64,000 bases of DNA, from positions 573,720,606 through 573,784,605 of the forward strand of contig OX422217.1 in NCBI GenBank assembly GCA_949130495.1, read 5' to 3'. Shown here in pieces: positions 1 through 10,242 of the stretch (its first letter is position 1; each line of letters begins with the position of its first letter). A model generated the notes under the pieces. The model saw nothing but the letters and a program-made list of their open reading frames with translations, was not told the origin of the DNA and did not search any database. The position numbers and the translations under genes were made by a program. Source of the stretch: Sambucus nigra (taxonomy: Eukaryota > Streptophyta > Magnoliopsida > Dipsacales > Adoxaceae).

Positions 1-589
1 TGGTGGTCATTTTATTTTTACACCAAAAGTTAATGGAATTATTGGAGTATGATATAAAGTAGTGTATAATTTTAGTTTAAAACCTACTTTATATATATGA
101 TTTACACTAAAACTATGCACTCCCATTGGAGATGCTCTTATTCTTCCAAAAAAAATTATTCTACATTTTCCATTTTCATAAAATGGAAATTTCCGTGTCA
201 TGGAAAAAATATTCTATCTAAAATGTTTTATATTATTGACGTGTGTGTTGATTTAGCATTTCGTTTTGGCTACTTTAATATAATGCATTTGATAGAACAT
301 ACCCATCCCTTTCAGTTGGATCCATTACTTAGAGGGCTAGGATAGATATTGGAGACAGTATTCTGTGGCCTACATTACAAACAATTTATTTACGAAGATA
401 CGATTTCATGAACTGTGTTCTAAATGGTTATTAACTATCCAATTGTTAACTCATAAGTTTATGTAAGCCTGATAGTTCTTGTTATCAATCATTCGCTGAA
501 ACATACATTGGAAGTTGCCATTCAATGCTCTTGTTAATGTGTGAGTTTTGCTCTAGGAAGCATATACACTCTTCAGAATGCAATGAATA
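1..589. other. AT-rich non-coding sequence
   Basis: No coding region is recognisable on either strand; the short open frames here lack family motifs. Because the FolD gene downstream starts in mid-protein at 3540, this stretch may be intron or 5' flank of that gene, but the sequence does not decide between them. Confidence 0.5.
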
Positions 590-826
590 TGATGTGTAGT
601 GAAAAGCAGAAGCGATCAATCTAAACTACACAACAACAATGACAACAACAACAACATTGAATGAAGGGCAAAGTGCCAATTTCTCTCTCTAGCTCTCATT
701 CGTTACAAAGTAATAGTCATCCTTACAATGGGAGCCCAATGTCTTCATTTATAGGCTAAGTTATCGTGCTAGCCAAGATAACCCTTAAAATAAAATGACT
801 ACAGTAATCTAGTGTGCATAACATCA
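590..826 (-). repeat. Solo LTR-like copy of the TGATG/CATCA family
   Basis: The segment begins TGATGTGTAG and ends GCATAACATCA, giving perfect TGATG/CATCA termini. Inside it shares with the LTRs at 12233-12462 and 15167-15396 the order of an AACTACACAACAACAA-like tract, a TTTCTCTCTCTAG tract and a TTTATAGGC/TATTTATAC TATA-type motif. The orientation matches those minus-strand LTRs. I see no internal sequence and no clear 5-bp target duplication, so it is either a solo LTR with a decayed target site or a truncated copy. Confidence 0.6.
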
Positions 827-2336
827 CTCAGAAGAAAACATGAGAGTATACTATATTCTACTGATCAAAATCTGTGTCCGACTCGTGTTGGACAGTAACA
901 CTATCAAACAGGTGTCCGATTGGTCTTTTTAGTTGCTTGTAATTTAATCATAAATTAATTTGTCCGACACTTTCTCCATGCGTCTGTCATTTTTTTTTTT
1001 CATGCGTCCATAATGTATAGGTATTAGGTCCATAAGGTTGTTTTGGGCGGAACAATTTTCCATGGAAATTTTTTCTTCAACCCTACTTCTCCTCTCTCCC
1101 ATAAAGATTTTTTTTCCATTCCAAATGGCCATAATATGCATATGGGGGTGTACTTTAGGCAAACCTGAAAAAAATTCCCAAAGAAAATTTTAGCAATTAA
1201 ATGCACCAAAAGTTGGAACATGTGGAATCTTTTGAATTTACGATGGAAAATTATACCTACAAAACACACCTTAAGTTAAACTTGTGGCATCGTTTTGGGC
1301 ATACACTTTAAGAAATATGCTCATGCTGGAATTTCTTACTTGCTGAAAAATTGAAATGCAATTCCGCGGTAAGATGGCTTGCTATTTCCACACTTCATAG
1401 ATTTTTCTTCTACATAACTATTAAAATGTGAGAATTTTAAAGTTTCAAAATCATACGAAAGGAAAGTGAAACAGTAAGTTGCGGTAGGCCACATGAATTC
1501 TCTTTTTCCACTGTGGTAAGTTGTGTTTCTTCTTTTTTTTTTTTCCCTTTACAGAATATATATAAGAAACAAAAGTGTATTGACGTATATATATAACAAA
1601 CAATATGGGGAGGACTAGAAATTTTCAATGTACAAGATCAGGAACAAAAAAGAAAACTGAGCTGCTAGTGTATTAAATCTGATCCCAAGCCAAAGAAGTC
1701 TTGCCTCCTTCATAAAAAGGCCTGCCGTCTACAAATCTATTTCTTAATTAAAAGAGGTCTATCTTTCAGAAAAAGCTTACACTTGATTAGTAATTAAAAA
1801 CTAAATGACAGCCCCCACAGTTATTCCCTCCCCATCAATTTATTATAAAAAAATCCTGGGCCAACACAGAGCATTTCCATTAACATTTTACTTTCTTTTT
1901 ATCCCCAAATTTCCCCCGTAAGATTTCTTTCCACACACATGATTCCCATCCATTGATTTGAATCTCATATATACTACGAATTATTTATCACTAAAAAAGT
2001 CTTGTTTAAGCAGAAATCTCCAAAGCCATTTCCTTAAGAGGGTCAAATTTCTTTCATGTAAATTACCCACCCTAAACACCTTTTTTGTTTTGCTCTTGAA
2101 CCCGTAGACCAACACAAGTCTCCCTCCTCTTCAAAGACATCATGTGATTTTAAAGGTTAGGGTTCCCCTCCAAGGGCATATCTAAGTACGTCAGCAGCCA
2201 TGACTCAATCTCACATCCCACTCTATTGGCTAACCTTGACAAGAATATATCTTCCATATTGATCCTCATTAAGACACTTTAAGACATGTTGCCTTCAAAC
2301 CTGAAATTCTCCCTAAAAGATGTAACACCCCCATCA
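827..2336. other. Non-coding stretch
   Basis: No gene or element boundary is recognised. Stretches of T and A are common, for example near 990 and 1530. Open frames such as 944-1162 (minus) have no family resemblance. Confidence 0.45.
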
Positions 2337-2345
2337 AAATTTCAA

Positions 2346-2506
2346 GTTTTTTTTACGCTTAACCCCCACTTTTGATTCTATATTAGACTTAACCCCCATC
2401 TCACTAATCCCGTTGACATAAACCCCATATTATGTCAAAGGGAATAACGAAGTGGGGGTTAAGTCTAATATAGCATTAAAAAGTGGGGGTTGAGTAAAAA
2501 AAGTCC
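2346..2506. mobile_element. Mutator-like MITE (161 bp)
   Basis: This is a near-palindrome. The left arm starts GTTTTTTTTACGCTTAACCC and the reverse complement of the right end starts GGACTTTTTTTACTCAACCC. Both arms continue with a shared CCCCACTTTT and later ATATTAGACTTAACCCCCA, giving about 60 bp of inverted repeat. It is flanked by the perfect 9-bp direct repeat AAATTTCAA at 2337-2345 and 2507-2515. A 9-bp target duplication is the known signature of Mutator-like elements. There is no coding capacity. Confidence 0.85.
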
Positions 2507-2515
2507 AAATTTCAA

Positions 2516-3539
2516 TTGTTTCCTCTTTCAGATTCACAAAAAAATGGTATCATCTGAAAATTGTAAATTAGACTGCTGGCATGAATTTCTCAATCCCCAA
2601 GTTTTTTCCCTCGTCTCCATGATTGCATTTAAAAAACCTAACGACTTAATCCCCCACATCTACCCCCTCCAAGATCTCACCTTTTGGTTCCAATAAATTT
2701 CCTCCTTTAAACTCCTAATCTATTTCTACAATCTTCACTCTTGTAAGTATCTAATGATCTTAAAAATGAATCAGAGAATTGAGTGGTGAAATTCTTATTT
2801 GTGCGTTTAGTGTTATTTCACTGAGTTTTTATATTTGTCTCTTCTAGTCATTTCTTTTATCTGTCCTGACATTCTCATATTGGTTACATGGATGTATTGC
2901 TTTTATTATTTTGTTAATGCCCACATCATGGTTTCACAGAATATCTAGCCTAATAACAATTCTGTCAAAAACTAGTTTCCAACTTGAATGATGCGCTGGC
3001 GTATTTTCATTTTTATATCTAGTGCAATTAACAGTTCTTATACCAATTTTAATACATGCATATATATATTGACACAATAAATGTATATCCACCTAACTAC
3101 CTAACTGTACTTCAAAAAACTTGGAACATTATATGGTTACGTGAAAAGTATACCACCTCCATGAAGTAAAAAGCTTTAGAATCTGCAGTCATTTTCATGT
3201 CCTTAATTTGTTCCATCCCCATAGATAGATCAATGTCTAGAAATGTTGCAAATCTCTGCAAAATAATATATCACCAGAAAAATATTTACTTTCATACTGC
3301 ATCTGTTTAATGAAATGACAAGGAAATTTATTGAAAATAAGTCCAACACGTTATGACCATTACCCAACAAGATGAAAAATATGAAAAAACACTTTATATC
3401 AAGCTAAAAATAAATCAAAAGCTATAACGGAAATTATATCCCACGGTCCCAAATTAATAGTCCTTAACTTTTTTGGGCCCTACCATATTAACAGTTGGTG
3501 AGAAAAAAACATGTAACGCTACTTTTTGTTTTGTTGCAG
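2516..3539. other. Non-coding, probable FolD intron sequence
   Basis: No coding similarity is seen. It ends in a pyrimidine-rich 3' splice site (TTTTGTTTTGTTGCAG, ending 3539) immediately before the first recognisable FolD exon, so at least its right part is intronic. Confidence 0.6.
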
Positions 3540-6500
3540 GTATACTAGTTCAACTTCCGTTGCCAAAACATATAAATGAAGAGAAGATCTCAAATGAAAT
3601 CAGCCTCGAAAAGGAAGTAGATGGCCTTCATCCTTTCAACATTGGCAACCTTGCTATGAATGGCAGAGAACCTCTGTGCCTTCCTTGCTCTCCCAAGGCA
3701 ATTTATTTACTCTTCAAACACATTGACCTGCTTAACCTAAAATCTTATGGTGCGTTTGATTACAAAGTTAAAGAAAAGATTGAAAACTGTTCATTTTTAT
3801 TTAAAATTGAAAATTGAGTTGAAGAGTAAAAGAGTGACTTGGTGAGATACTCTCTTACTTTCCAAGTTTTCCATGGAATTTAATTCCCTCCCTCCCTCCC
3901 ACCCAGCCACTGACACACCAAAGAAAAAGAAAGAGAATTATACCAAATTGCTAATCTCATTTGCCACTATTTTTCTATGTTTTAAAATGAACTTTTTTGA
4001 ATATTTTTCCAATTCAATAATTAGACGCGCCCTTAGTTCTCCAATATATTGCCGAATACAAACCCTTTAGCTCCATTGAATTTTGAGAAATTATTTTCTA
4101 TTTTCCGCAGCTAGTTTTCATCTCCATTACCACTTTTTATTCCGTCTGATTCTTTTATTAGAAAACTAGAAATGGCACAGTTAATTACTGAAAATAAATC
4201 TTGATAATATATTTTCCAAACATCACTGCCACCGCACTGCCCCCGGACGATCACCACCACCAGTGGTACAGTCGTGGTGGTGGTGGATATGGAGCTCAGC
4301 TGGTGGTTAATTCATGCGTGTAGATCAATTTAAATTCAGATGGTTATTCAATTTTTACCGGAAAATTGTGAAACTGGAAATATATTAATCAGTTTCCCAA
4401 ATTGGAAAGGAATTTTGAACGCATTTTCTATATTCTGTTTTCCACATTTTTTTGGAAAAAGCGCCTGTTTTCTTACAGCTTAACAAGGCATTTGTTTCCA
4501 AGAATTCTCTACGCAGGTCCTAGTCAGCGTTTTCTGTTTTGTAACATTTTTTTATGAGTTGATGTTTTATCAACAGGGTATTCTTGAGCTTCTATTGAGA
4601 AGTGGTATTAGCATAAAGGGAAAGAGGGTTGTGGTGGTGGGTCGAAGTAACCTAGTCGGATTACCAGTTTCACTGTTACTTCTCAAAGCAGATGCCATGG
4701 TTAGTGTAGTCCACTCGCATGCTGAAGATCCTGAGACTATCATACGTGAAGCTGACATTGTTATTGCTGCAGCTGATCAGGCTATGATGGTAACGAGAGA
4801 TTGTTCGTAAATTTATCCTCCTTTCTCTATAATGACATTGTTTTCTCATTTTTAGTATACATAATGGTTTTAAAGTAATAAGCTAATGCCCAGCCGATAC
4901 GAATGGGTTGACCTTGTTTTGATGCTAACCGATTTGTGTGCTTATATATCTGTGAAATCTACTCTGCTTGGCAATATCTCCGATTCTTTGAGTCCCGTCA
5001 CTTTTCTTCAATTTATTTGGGGTCTTTTAGACTTTAGTACTTTCATAATACCGGCTTTAAACTTTTGTACCTGTCACTAATTTCTTTTGTTTAGTATCGT
5101 TTTGTATTTAATTATTTTTAAATTCTTGTTTTCTTCATTTTCCTTTCTTTTTCTTCTGATTTCTTAAAGATTTTATTTACGGTTAAGTCTAATTGGACAT
5201 TAACGGAAAAGGTACTAAAGTGAATAAAAATCAGTAATAGATATTAAAGTCGAAAAGCCTGTATTATAGAGGCATTAAATTCTAATATACCTTTTTATTT
5301 ATCACAATAAAGTAAAAAAGCTCGCATTATATAAGTAATATACCATTTTTTTACCATGTAAATAAATGTGTCATTCTAGCCCTGGGTGCTGTCCGGCGCT
5401 GTTCTCCTGCCCGGATGAGTGTCCGGTGGCTTGTTGCCTTTGCCGCTGCCTCTGGCCATTGTGGGGTTGGTGGTTGGAGGGCTAGAAAGTGGTGCGCTAA
5501 CTTTTTTTGTGGGAAAGGGGTGAAAATAGTTGCGTAAGCGTGGGTTCAAATATTGTGGTGGCTAGGGTTAGGGTTAGGGTTAGGGTTAGGGTTTTGAGTG
5601 GTGGTGGAAGGGAGACGAGACTCAAGATCATCAAGTCGAGCTAAGAGGTGGTTCAAGACCCCTCAAATCGATCCATGCGAACTTCCACAAGAGCATATCT
5701 CCTCTTAAAATCCATTTGTCATTATCTACGATTTTTTAGTGTTTTTTAACAACAACAACGGGTGGAGCCAACGAGGTTCTGATACCAATTGACGTAAAAA
5801 ACGTCAAATAGGAAATAAGATGAAGATATCTCTCGTCTCAACTCTCTTTCATTAACTCTCAAATAGGTATAATGCCCCCAAATGAGGCTACAATAGAGGT
5901 ATATATTGGGGGAAGTAGCTTAGGCTTTAAGCTATGATTCTAATGATAAATATACCCTTAATAGCCTTTGCTACTTCTTTCCCTAAATACCAAGTAAACA
6001 TTTACTAAAAGAAAAATACAACCAAATAAGGAAAATAAAAGAAAATAACAAAAATGCCACAAAGTCCTAAAAATACTAAAAATAGCCCATAAACTTCTAA
6101 TTCACATCACATGTACAATAGTAATATTGATTGATAGTCCCGATGAATTTACGAAGTTAAAAAATAAGATGTGTAAGCTCACCAAATATCATATCCTTGA
6201 TTGGGGTTAGAAATTTAACTTAATTGTGAAGATAATAGCAATTATGAAATGCAGTCCCTTGACTTTAACTAAAAGTCATCATTCGTCATACAAAGTAGAT
6301 AGAGATTAATAATTTGATGGAATGAGGTTGGAGGATTGCCCAAAGGTTGATGAGTGGTTAGTTAAGATCTGGGTTGTGAGCTGGTACCCTTGGATAACTA
6401 GAGAAGTTTGATGTTGTAGAGATGACCTTTGAACCCCCCATGCGAGATGGACTTGACCCTCTTTCGAGATCCCCCTTCTTTGAGATGAGTTTACCCCCCT

Positions 6501-9500
6501 CTTCGGAGATGAGTTTAGAACCCCCATTTGAGTCTCAATGTTCCCTACCATTTCATTACCCCCTAAACTTTTAATGTGCATCACTGGAATAAATAAGTAA
6601 TCCTCTCTCTCTCTCTCTCAACCAAACACCCACACACAGAGATCAAATGTATTTCTTGTTAATATTCCACGCTGTATTTTAACTCTCTAGCATGATAACA
6701 TACACCTGCTTGTCAAACTTTCATGCCCATGGAATCTATGGCCGACTTGATGAACTTGTAATTGAATTTTGGAACTGAATTGAGTTAAACAGATTGAGTT
6801 GGGAGAGAATTAAGAAAAGAATGAAGAACAGTTAAAGAAGAAGAACAAAGATAGAGATGAGAGAGAGAGAGAGAGAGAGAGATTTGAGATAAGAATTTTG
6901 CAGATTTCATTAATTGACCAACTAATTAACTCCCTAATTATAGGAATACAGATGACCTGTAGACGACTTATTTATAGGAATACAAATGATTGACCAACTA
7001 ACTAACTCCCTAATTAGCTACCAACTAACTTCCCCAACTAACACACACATGTTGTGTAAGGACATTTTTCTCATGTCCAACATGTTACATTTGTGTATGT
7101 CGTACGCCGCTACATTTGGCACGTCACCTCACGATCTCACACGACGGCCTCTATCCGAATTCCGGGAATCAAGCATTCAACATCTCTATTAATGTGTCCC
7201 ACATCTGCCTCAACGACTTCACGTTCCAAGATTTTAGGGACTTAATGCAAGTTGTACGCAAGGGAAGTCAAAACAGTGAAAAAAGGCAAGATAGGAGTGT
7301 TCAAGGTCATTTTCGTAATTTTACATCCATAGTTCGAAGGTCTGGTCAACTGGAAAGTTTAAGAGCTCGCCGCAACGAATATACTGGAAAAAATGGCACC
7401 TCAATCCGAGCTACGGTGAAGGAGTTATGACCTTTTGAAGATAGAGAAAATTCCTTAAAGAATGCTATTTTTTTGTACGCTGGAGAGAATTTTAGAGTTT
7501 TAAGAACATGGGACTCTTCATATTTTTTCCTATAAATACCAACTTCGGGGGAGTTGTTTTGCAAGACTTTAGAAGACGTTTTTGAGAGTCCAAATACCTC
7601 TAGTCTTCATATTTTTTGAGTCCCAATACTCATGTTTTGATTCACACAATTGCCAAACCTTTGTGAATCTTTTTGGTAACCCAAGAACACAACTTTTTAG
7701 TTTGTTCAAACCTTTGTGGAGAGATCTTTGCAACCGAGGGCTGCGTGTCATTGCTGAGGGAGTCTCTACAAAGTTTTATGGTTGTGTGTCATTGAGGAGT
7801 GCTGCGGTTCTTCCTTTGTTGATTGGACTGAGGTTCATGTGGGTTCGCTGCATGTGGATTCATTGCTGACGACACCGACCGACGCCTGCGGGTATTCGTG
7901 TGTCACTGTATTTCATTGTAATCCGTGTAAGTTGCGATTTACTTATTATAGTGAAATAAAAGGTTTTGCCCTGCGGGGATTTTTCCTGAAATTGTTTGTT
8001 TTTATCATGCATGCTATATTTTATTTGATAAATCATCTAGATGCATGTCTTAGGGTTTAACTAAAATTTGGGATTAATTAAAATTGGTTTTTATTTGAGA
8101 AGTCGCAATATTTCCGCTGTAGCTACTCTCTCATGTTGCTTCCTCCTTGATCTGTTATAACAACTTCATTAACCCATTAAGTATTAGCTAAACTAACTCC
8201 CTTGGTGATCCTGACAATGCCTTCCCCTTTAAAATCACTGTCCTCAATGATTGAACTACGACATGTGACGATGCATGGAAAAATTAAACCTGCCACCGGG
8301 GTCAAACACAACAGGGGTAAACTCCTTCGCCACTTTCTCGGTTGGAGGCAGCTGGATCATGATGGATGAAATTCCTATTTATTGCTGAACATTTCAAGTA
8401 CTGACCATGGTAGCATCAATATCCTTTTTACGATGGGGAAAATCTTCAAGAAGCCTATCCATGTTGAAAAAATTCTGCGCTGTCAAGTATTTTGCTTTGC
8501 CATGATTTTCAAATTATTGATTGCCTTCAGTGCAAACAAGATCTTTCCTTATGAGTAAAATATGGCAGTGATTGCAAACAATTCCATTAACGCCCACTTC
8601 CCCTTTTTGCATATCTTCTTCACATAGTGTGTGGCTCCACGATGTAATACAACCCCATAAAGAACTGTCGAATTCTTAATTTTCCGTATACCCAAGATTT
8701 ATCTCCACTGATTTTCTGTAAATCTTCAACTTTTCTGAACCAAGACTTGCACTCTCTGCACCATAATCTTCAATTTCTTGATTATTTTTGAAGTCCAGAC
8801 CCATTTCTTCCTTACGACTCATTGAGGTCTCATTTCCCAAATAACTACAATCTCGGGGCAATGCAATTGTAGATTGTAACCCTTTGATCTTTTGGCTATA
8901 AAATCTTCTTGCAATTGGGCCAATTTTATAGCATCATTTAGTTTTGAAGGAGCACAAAACTCCACAAATTTCTTCACCTCTTCATTCCCTTTTTTGAATT
9001 GGTCCATTGTAACTTCGGTTTCATTTTCTCAAATAACTACAATTTCCGGGCAGTGCATTTGCAGGTTGCAACCATATAATCTTTTGGCGATGAAATCCTC
9101 CTATAATCTTGCAAGTTTTGCAGGGGCACAAAACTGAATGAATTCCTTCGCCTCTTTATCGAGCCCTTTCATGACTTGGGTCATCATAACTTCTTCTAGT
9201 TCCATTATAACTTTTCTCATAGAGCCCCATTTCTGATCAATCGTTTCCATTCTTGCTTCTTTAGATTGTAAACGTGACTCCATGTGTTGAATTTGAAATT
9301 CATCCATGGCAAGAAGAATTGAATTGCAAAAGTAGAAAACTGAATTTAGAGATGTAGAGAATTAGAAACAGAAAAAGGAAGAAGAATAACAGGGAAGGAG
9401 ATGAGAAAGAGAAAAGATCAAATTTCAGAGGTGAATGAAGAAGGATCAATCAAGAAGAAGAGAATCGAGAATTTGGGTGGCCAAGATCATGCTTGATACC

Positions 9501-10171
9501 AATTTTCACGCCCATGGCATCCATGGCCAAATTGATGAACTTGTAATTGAATTTTGGAACTGAATTGAGTAAAACAGATGGGGTTGGGAGAGAATTATTA
9601 AGAGAAGAATGAAGAACAGTTAATAAGAAGAACAAAGATAGAGATGAGAGAGAGATTTGAGATAGGAATTCTGTAGATTTCATTATTTGGATGATCAGTT
9701 ACAAATGACCCGTAGACTTATTTATAGGCATACAAATAATTGATCAACTAACTAACTTCCCCGACTAACACACACACGTTGCTTCCTCCTTGATCTGTTA
9801 TAACAACTTCATTAACCCATTAAGTATTAGCTAAACTAACTCCCTTGGTGATCCTGACACAAACAAGGTTGATTTATTCGGTCTTCTTACAACTATTTGT
9901 CCGATTTTCTTAATTACCCATGCATTTATTTTATTTTCAGATAAAAGGGAGTTGGATCAAACCTGGTGCTGCAGTTATTGATGCGGGGATCAATACCGTT
10001 GATGATTCAAGTAAAAAATCAGGATTCAGGCTCGTGGGAGACGTTGATTTTGACGAAGCGTGCAAGGTAGCTGGATGGATTACTCCCGTTCCTGGAGGCG
10101 TGGGACCAATGACTATTACGATGTTACTCAAGAATACCTTGGAAGCCGCTAAGCATGTGATGGAGAAGTAA
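3540..10171 (+). CDS. FOLD: FolD: methylene-THF dehydrogenase/methenyl-THF cyclohydrolase, 3' exons
   Basis: FolD is the bifunctional one-carbon enzyme that oxidises 5,10-methylene-THF to methenyl-THF (NADP-dependent) and hydrolyses that to 10-formyl-THF. Exons are 3540-3697, 4577-4789 and 9941-10171 (stop TAA 10169-10171); reading phases fit (2+156, 213 and 231 nt). Visible motifs are [18 protein letters not shown], then the dinucleotide-binding [36 protein letters not shown], and the second FolD signature VPGGVGPMT near the C terminus. The N-terminal third, with the catalytic Tyr and Lys, is not in the window, so the gene is partial or its first exons lie far upstream. Intron 1 appears to use a GC donor (AAG|GCAATT at 3697/3698). 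Intron 2 (4790-9940) is inflated by a nested retrotransposon. The usual AAGQAMM motif reads AADQAMM, a Gly to Asp change. The other motifs are conserved, so the gene may be functional. Confidence 0.9.
3749..4032. mobile_element. Putative MITE in FolD intron 1
   Basis: The left end GGTGCGTTTGATTA and the reverse complement of the right end, GGGCGCGTCTAATTATTG, form imperfect terminal inverted repeats of about 15 bp. CTTA-like sequence flanks both ends. No coding capacity. The superfamily is not decided; the match is imperfect, so boundaries are approximate. Confidence 0.4.
5030..5283. mobile_element. MITE-like long inverted repeat in FolD intron 2
   Basis: The left arm (ACTTTAGTACTTTCATAATA, then CCGGCTTT) and the reverse complement of the right arm (AATTTAATGCCTCTATAATA, then CAGGCTTT) match imperfectly over about 55 bp around an AT-rich centre. 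This is the architecture of a foldback MITE. No target duplication could be fixed. Confidence 0.55.
5284..5789. other. Intron stretch with internal remains of a minus-strand LTR element
   Basis: The right end (5779-5789, TTCTGATACCA) is the reverse complement of a tRNA-iMet primer binding site (TGGTATCAGAA), directly abutting the LTR-like segment at 5790. So at least part of this stretch is internal sequence of a retroelement read on the minus strand. A GC-richer block (5380-5600) holds the TTAGGG run. No coding domain recognised. Confidence 0.4.
5563..5595 (+). repeat. Short interstitial TTAGGG tandem repeat
   Basis: Five consecutive copies of the hexamer TTAGGG sit in FolD intron 2. The usual plant telomere unit is TTTAGGG, so this six-base unit is either a coincidental microsatellite or a remnant of another repeat. 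At this length it is most simply a microsatellite. Confidence 0.8.
5790..6109 (-). repeat. LTR-like segment next to a tRNA-iMet PBS
   Basis: On the minus strand the segment runs TGATGTGAATTAG to TTTTTTACGTCA and is followed at once by TTGGTATCAGAA, a match to the plant initiator-Met tRNA primer site. It contains AAATAGG and TATATATT boxes. Termini are TG...CA. No partner LTR was found, so it is a truncated or single-LTR remnant; the right boundary rests only on the TG dinucleotide. Confidence 0.45.
6110..6713. other. FolD intron 2 sequence without a gene
   Basis: No coding domain is seen. A CCCCC/GGGGG-rich block lies at 6430-6570 and a short (CT)n run at 6603-6619. This is presumably ancestral intron plus unclassified repeats. 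Confidence 0.45.
7055..8133 (+). mobile_element. Solo LTR (1079 bp) nested in another LTR
   Basis: The segment starts TGTAAGGACA and ends CTCTCTCA (TG...CA). It is flanked by the perfect 5-bp duplication TGTTG at 7050-7054 and 8134-8138. Removing it and one TGTTG restores continuity with the homologous LTR at 9504-9859 (ACACACACRTTG then CTTCCTCC). A TATAAATA box lies at 7531-7538. No internal region, PBS or PPT remains, as expected after LTR-LTR recombination. Confidence 0.85.
8676..9307 (-). pseudogene. Gag-like fragment of the intronic retrotransposon
   Basis: Two partly overlapping minus-strand reading frames start at 9307 (beginning [13 protein letters not shown], coiled-coil-like) and continue to about 8676. 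A protein segment, approximately [13 protein letters not shown]...CPEIVVI, occurs twice because of a roughly 180-bp tandem duplication (compare 8849-8960 with 9030-9130). Stops and frameshifts break it. The position just after the PBS suggests gag; no zinc knuckle, protease or RT can be seen. Confidence 0.55.
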
Positions 10172-10236
10172 GCTCCTGTCTAACTCTTTGATTTTATGTG
10201 TATATGTTGGTGTTTATTAAGTTACAATAATACTTC

Positions 10237-10242
10237 AATAAA
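10237..10242 (+). terminator. Probable polyadenylation signal of FolD
   Basis: AATAAA lies 66 bp after the FolD stop codon in AT-rich sequence, a typical place for a plant near-upstream element. Confidence 0.5.

Larger units (their letters stand above)
6719..9859 (-). mobile_element. Non-autonomous LTR retrotransposon inside FolD intron 2
   Basis: A complete insertion with target duplication CAAAC at 6714-6718 and 9860-9864. Read on the minus strand the 5' LTR is 9859-9504 (starts TGTCAGGATC, ends GCGTGAAA). It is followed by the PBS TGGTATCAAGC (9501-9491), a gag-like region, the polypurine tract AAAGGGGAAGGCAT, and the 3' LTR 8216-6719. The 3' LTR carries a later solo-LTR insertion (7055-8133) and a small internal duplication, making it longer than its partner. 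A TATA-type motif (CCTATAAATAAG) sits in both LTRs. No reverse transcriptase or integrase is present, so it must have been mobilised in trans. Confidence 0.88.
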
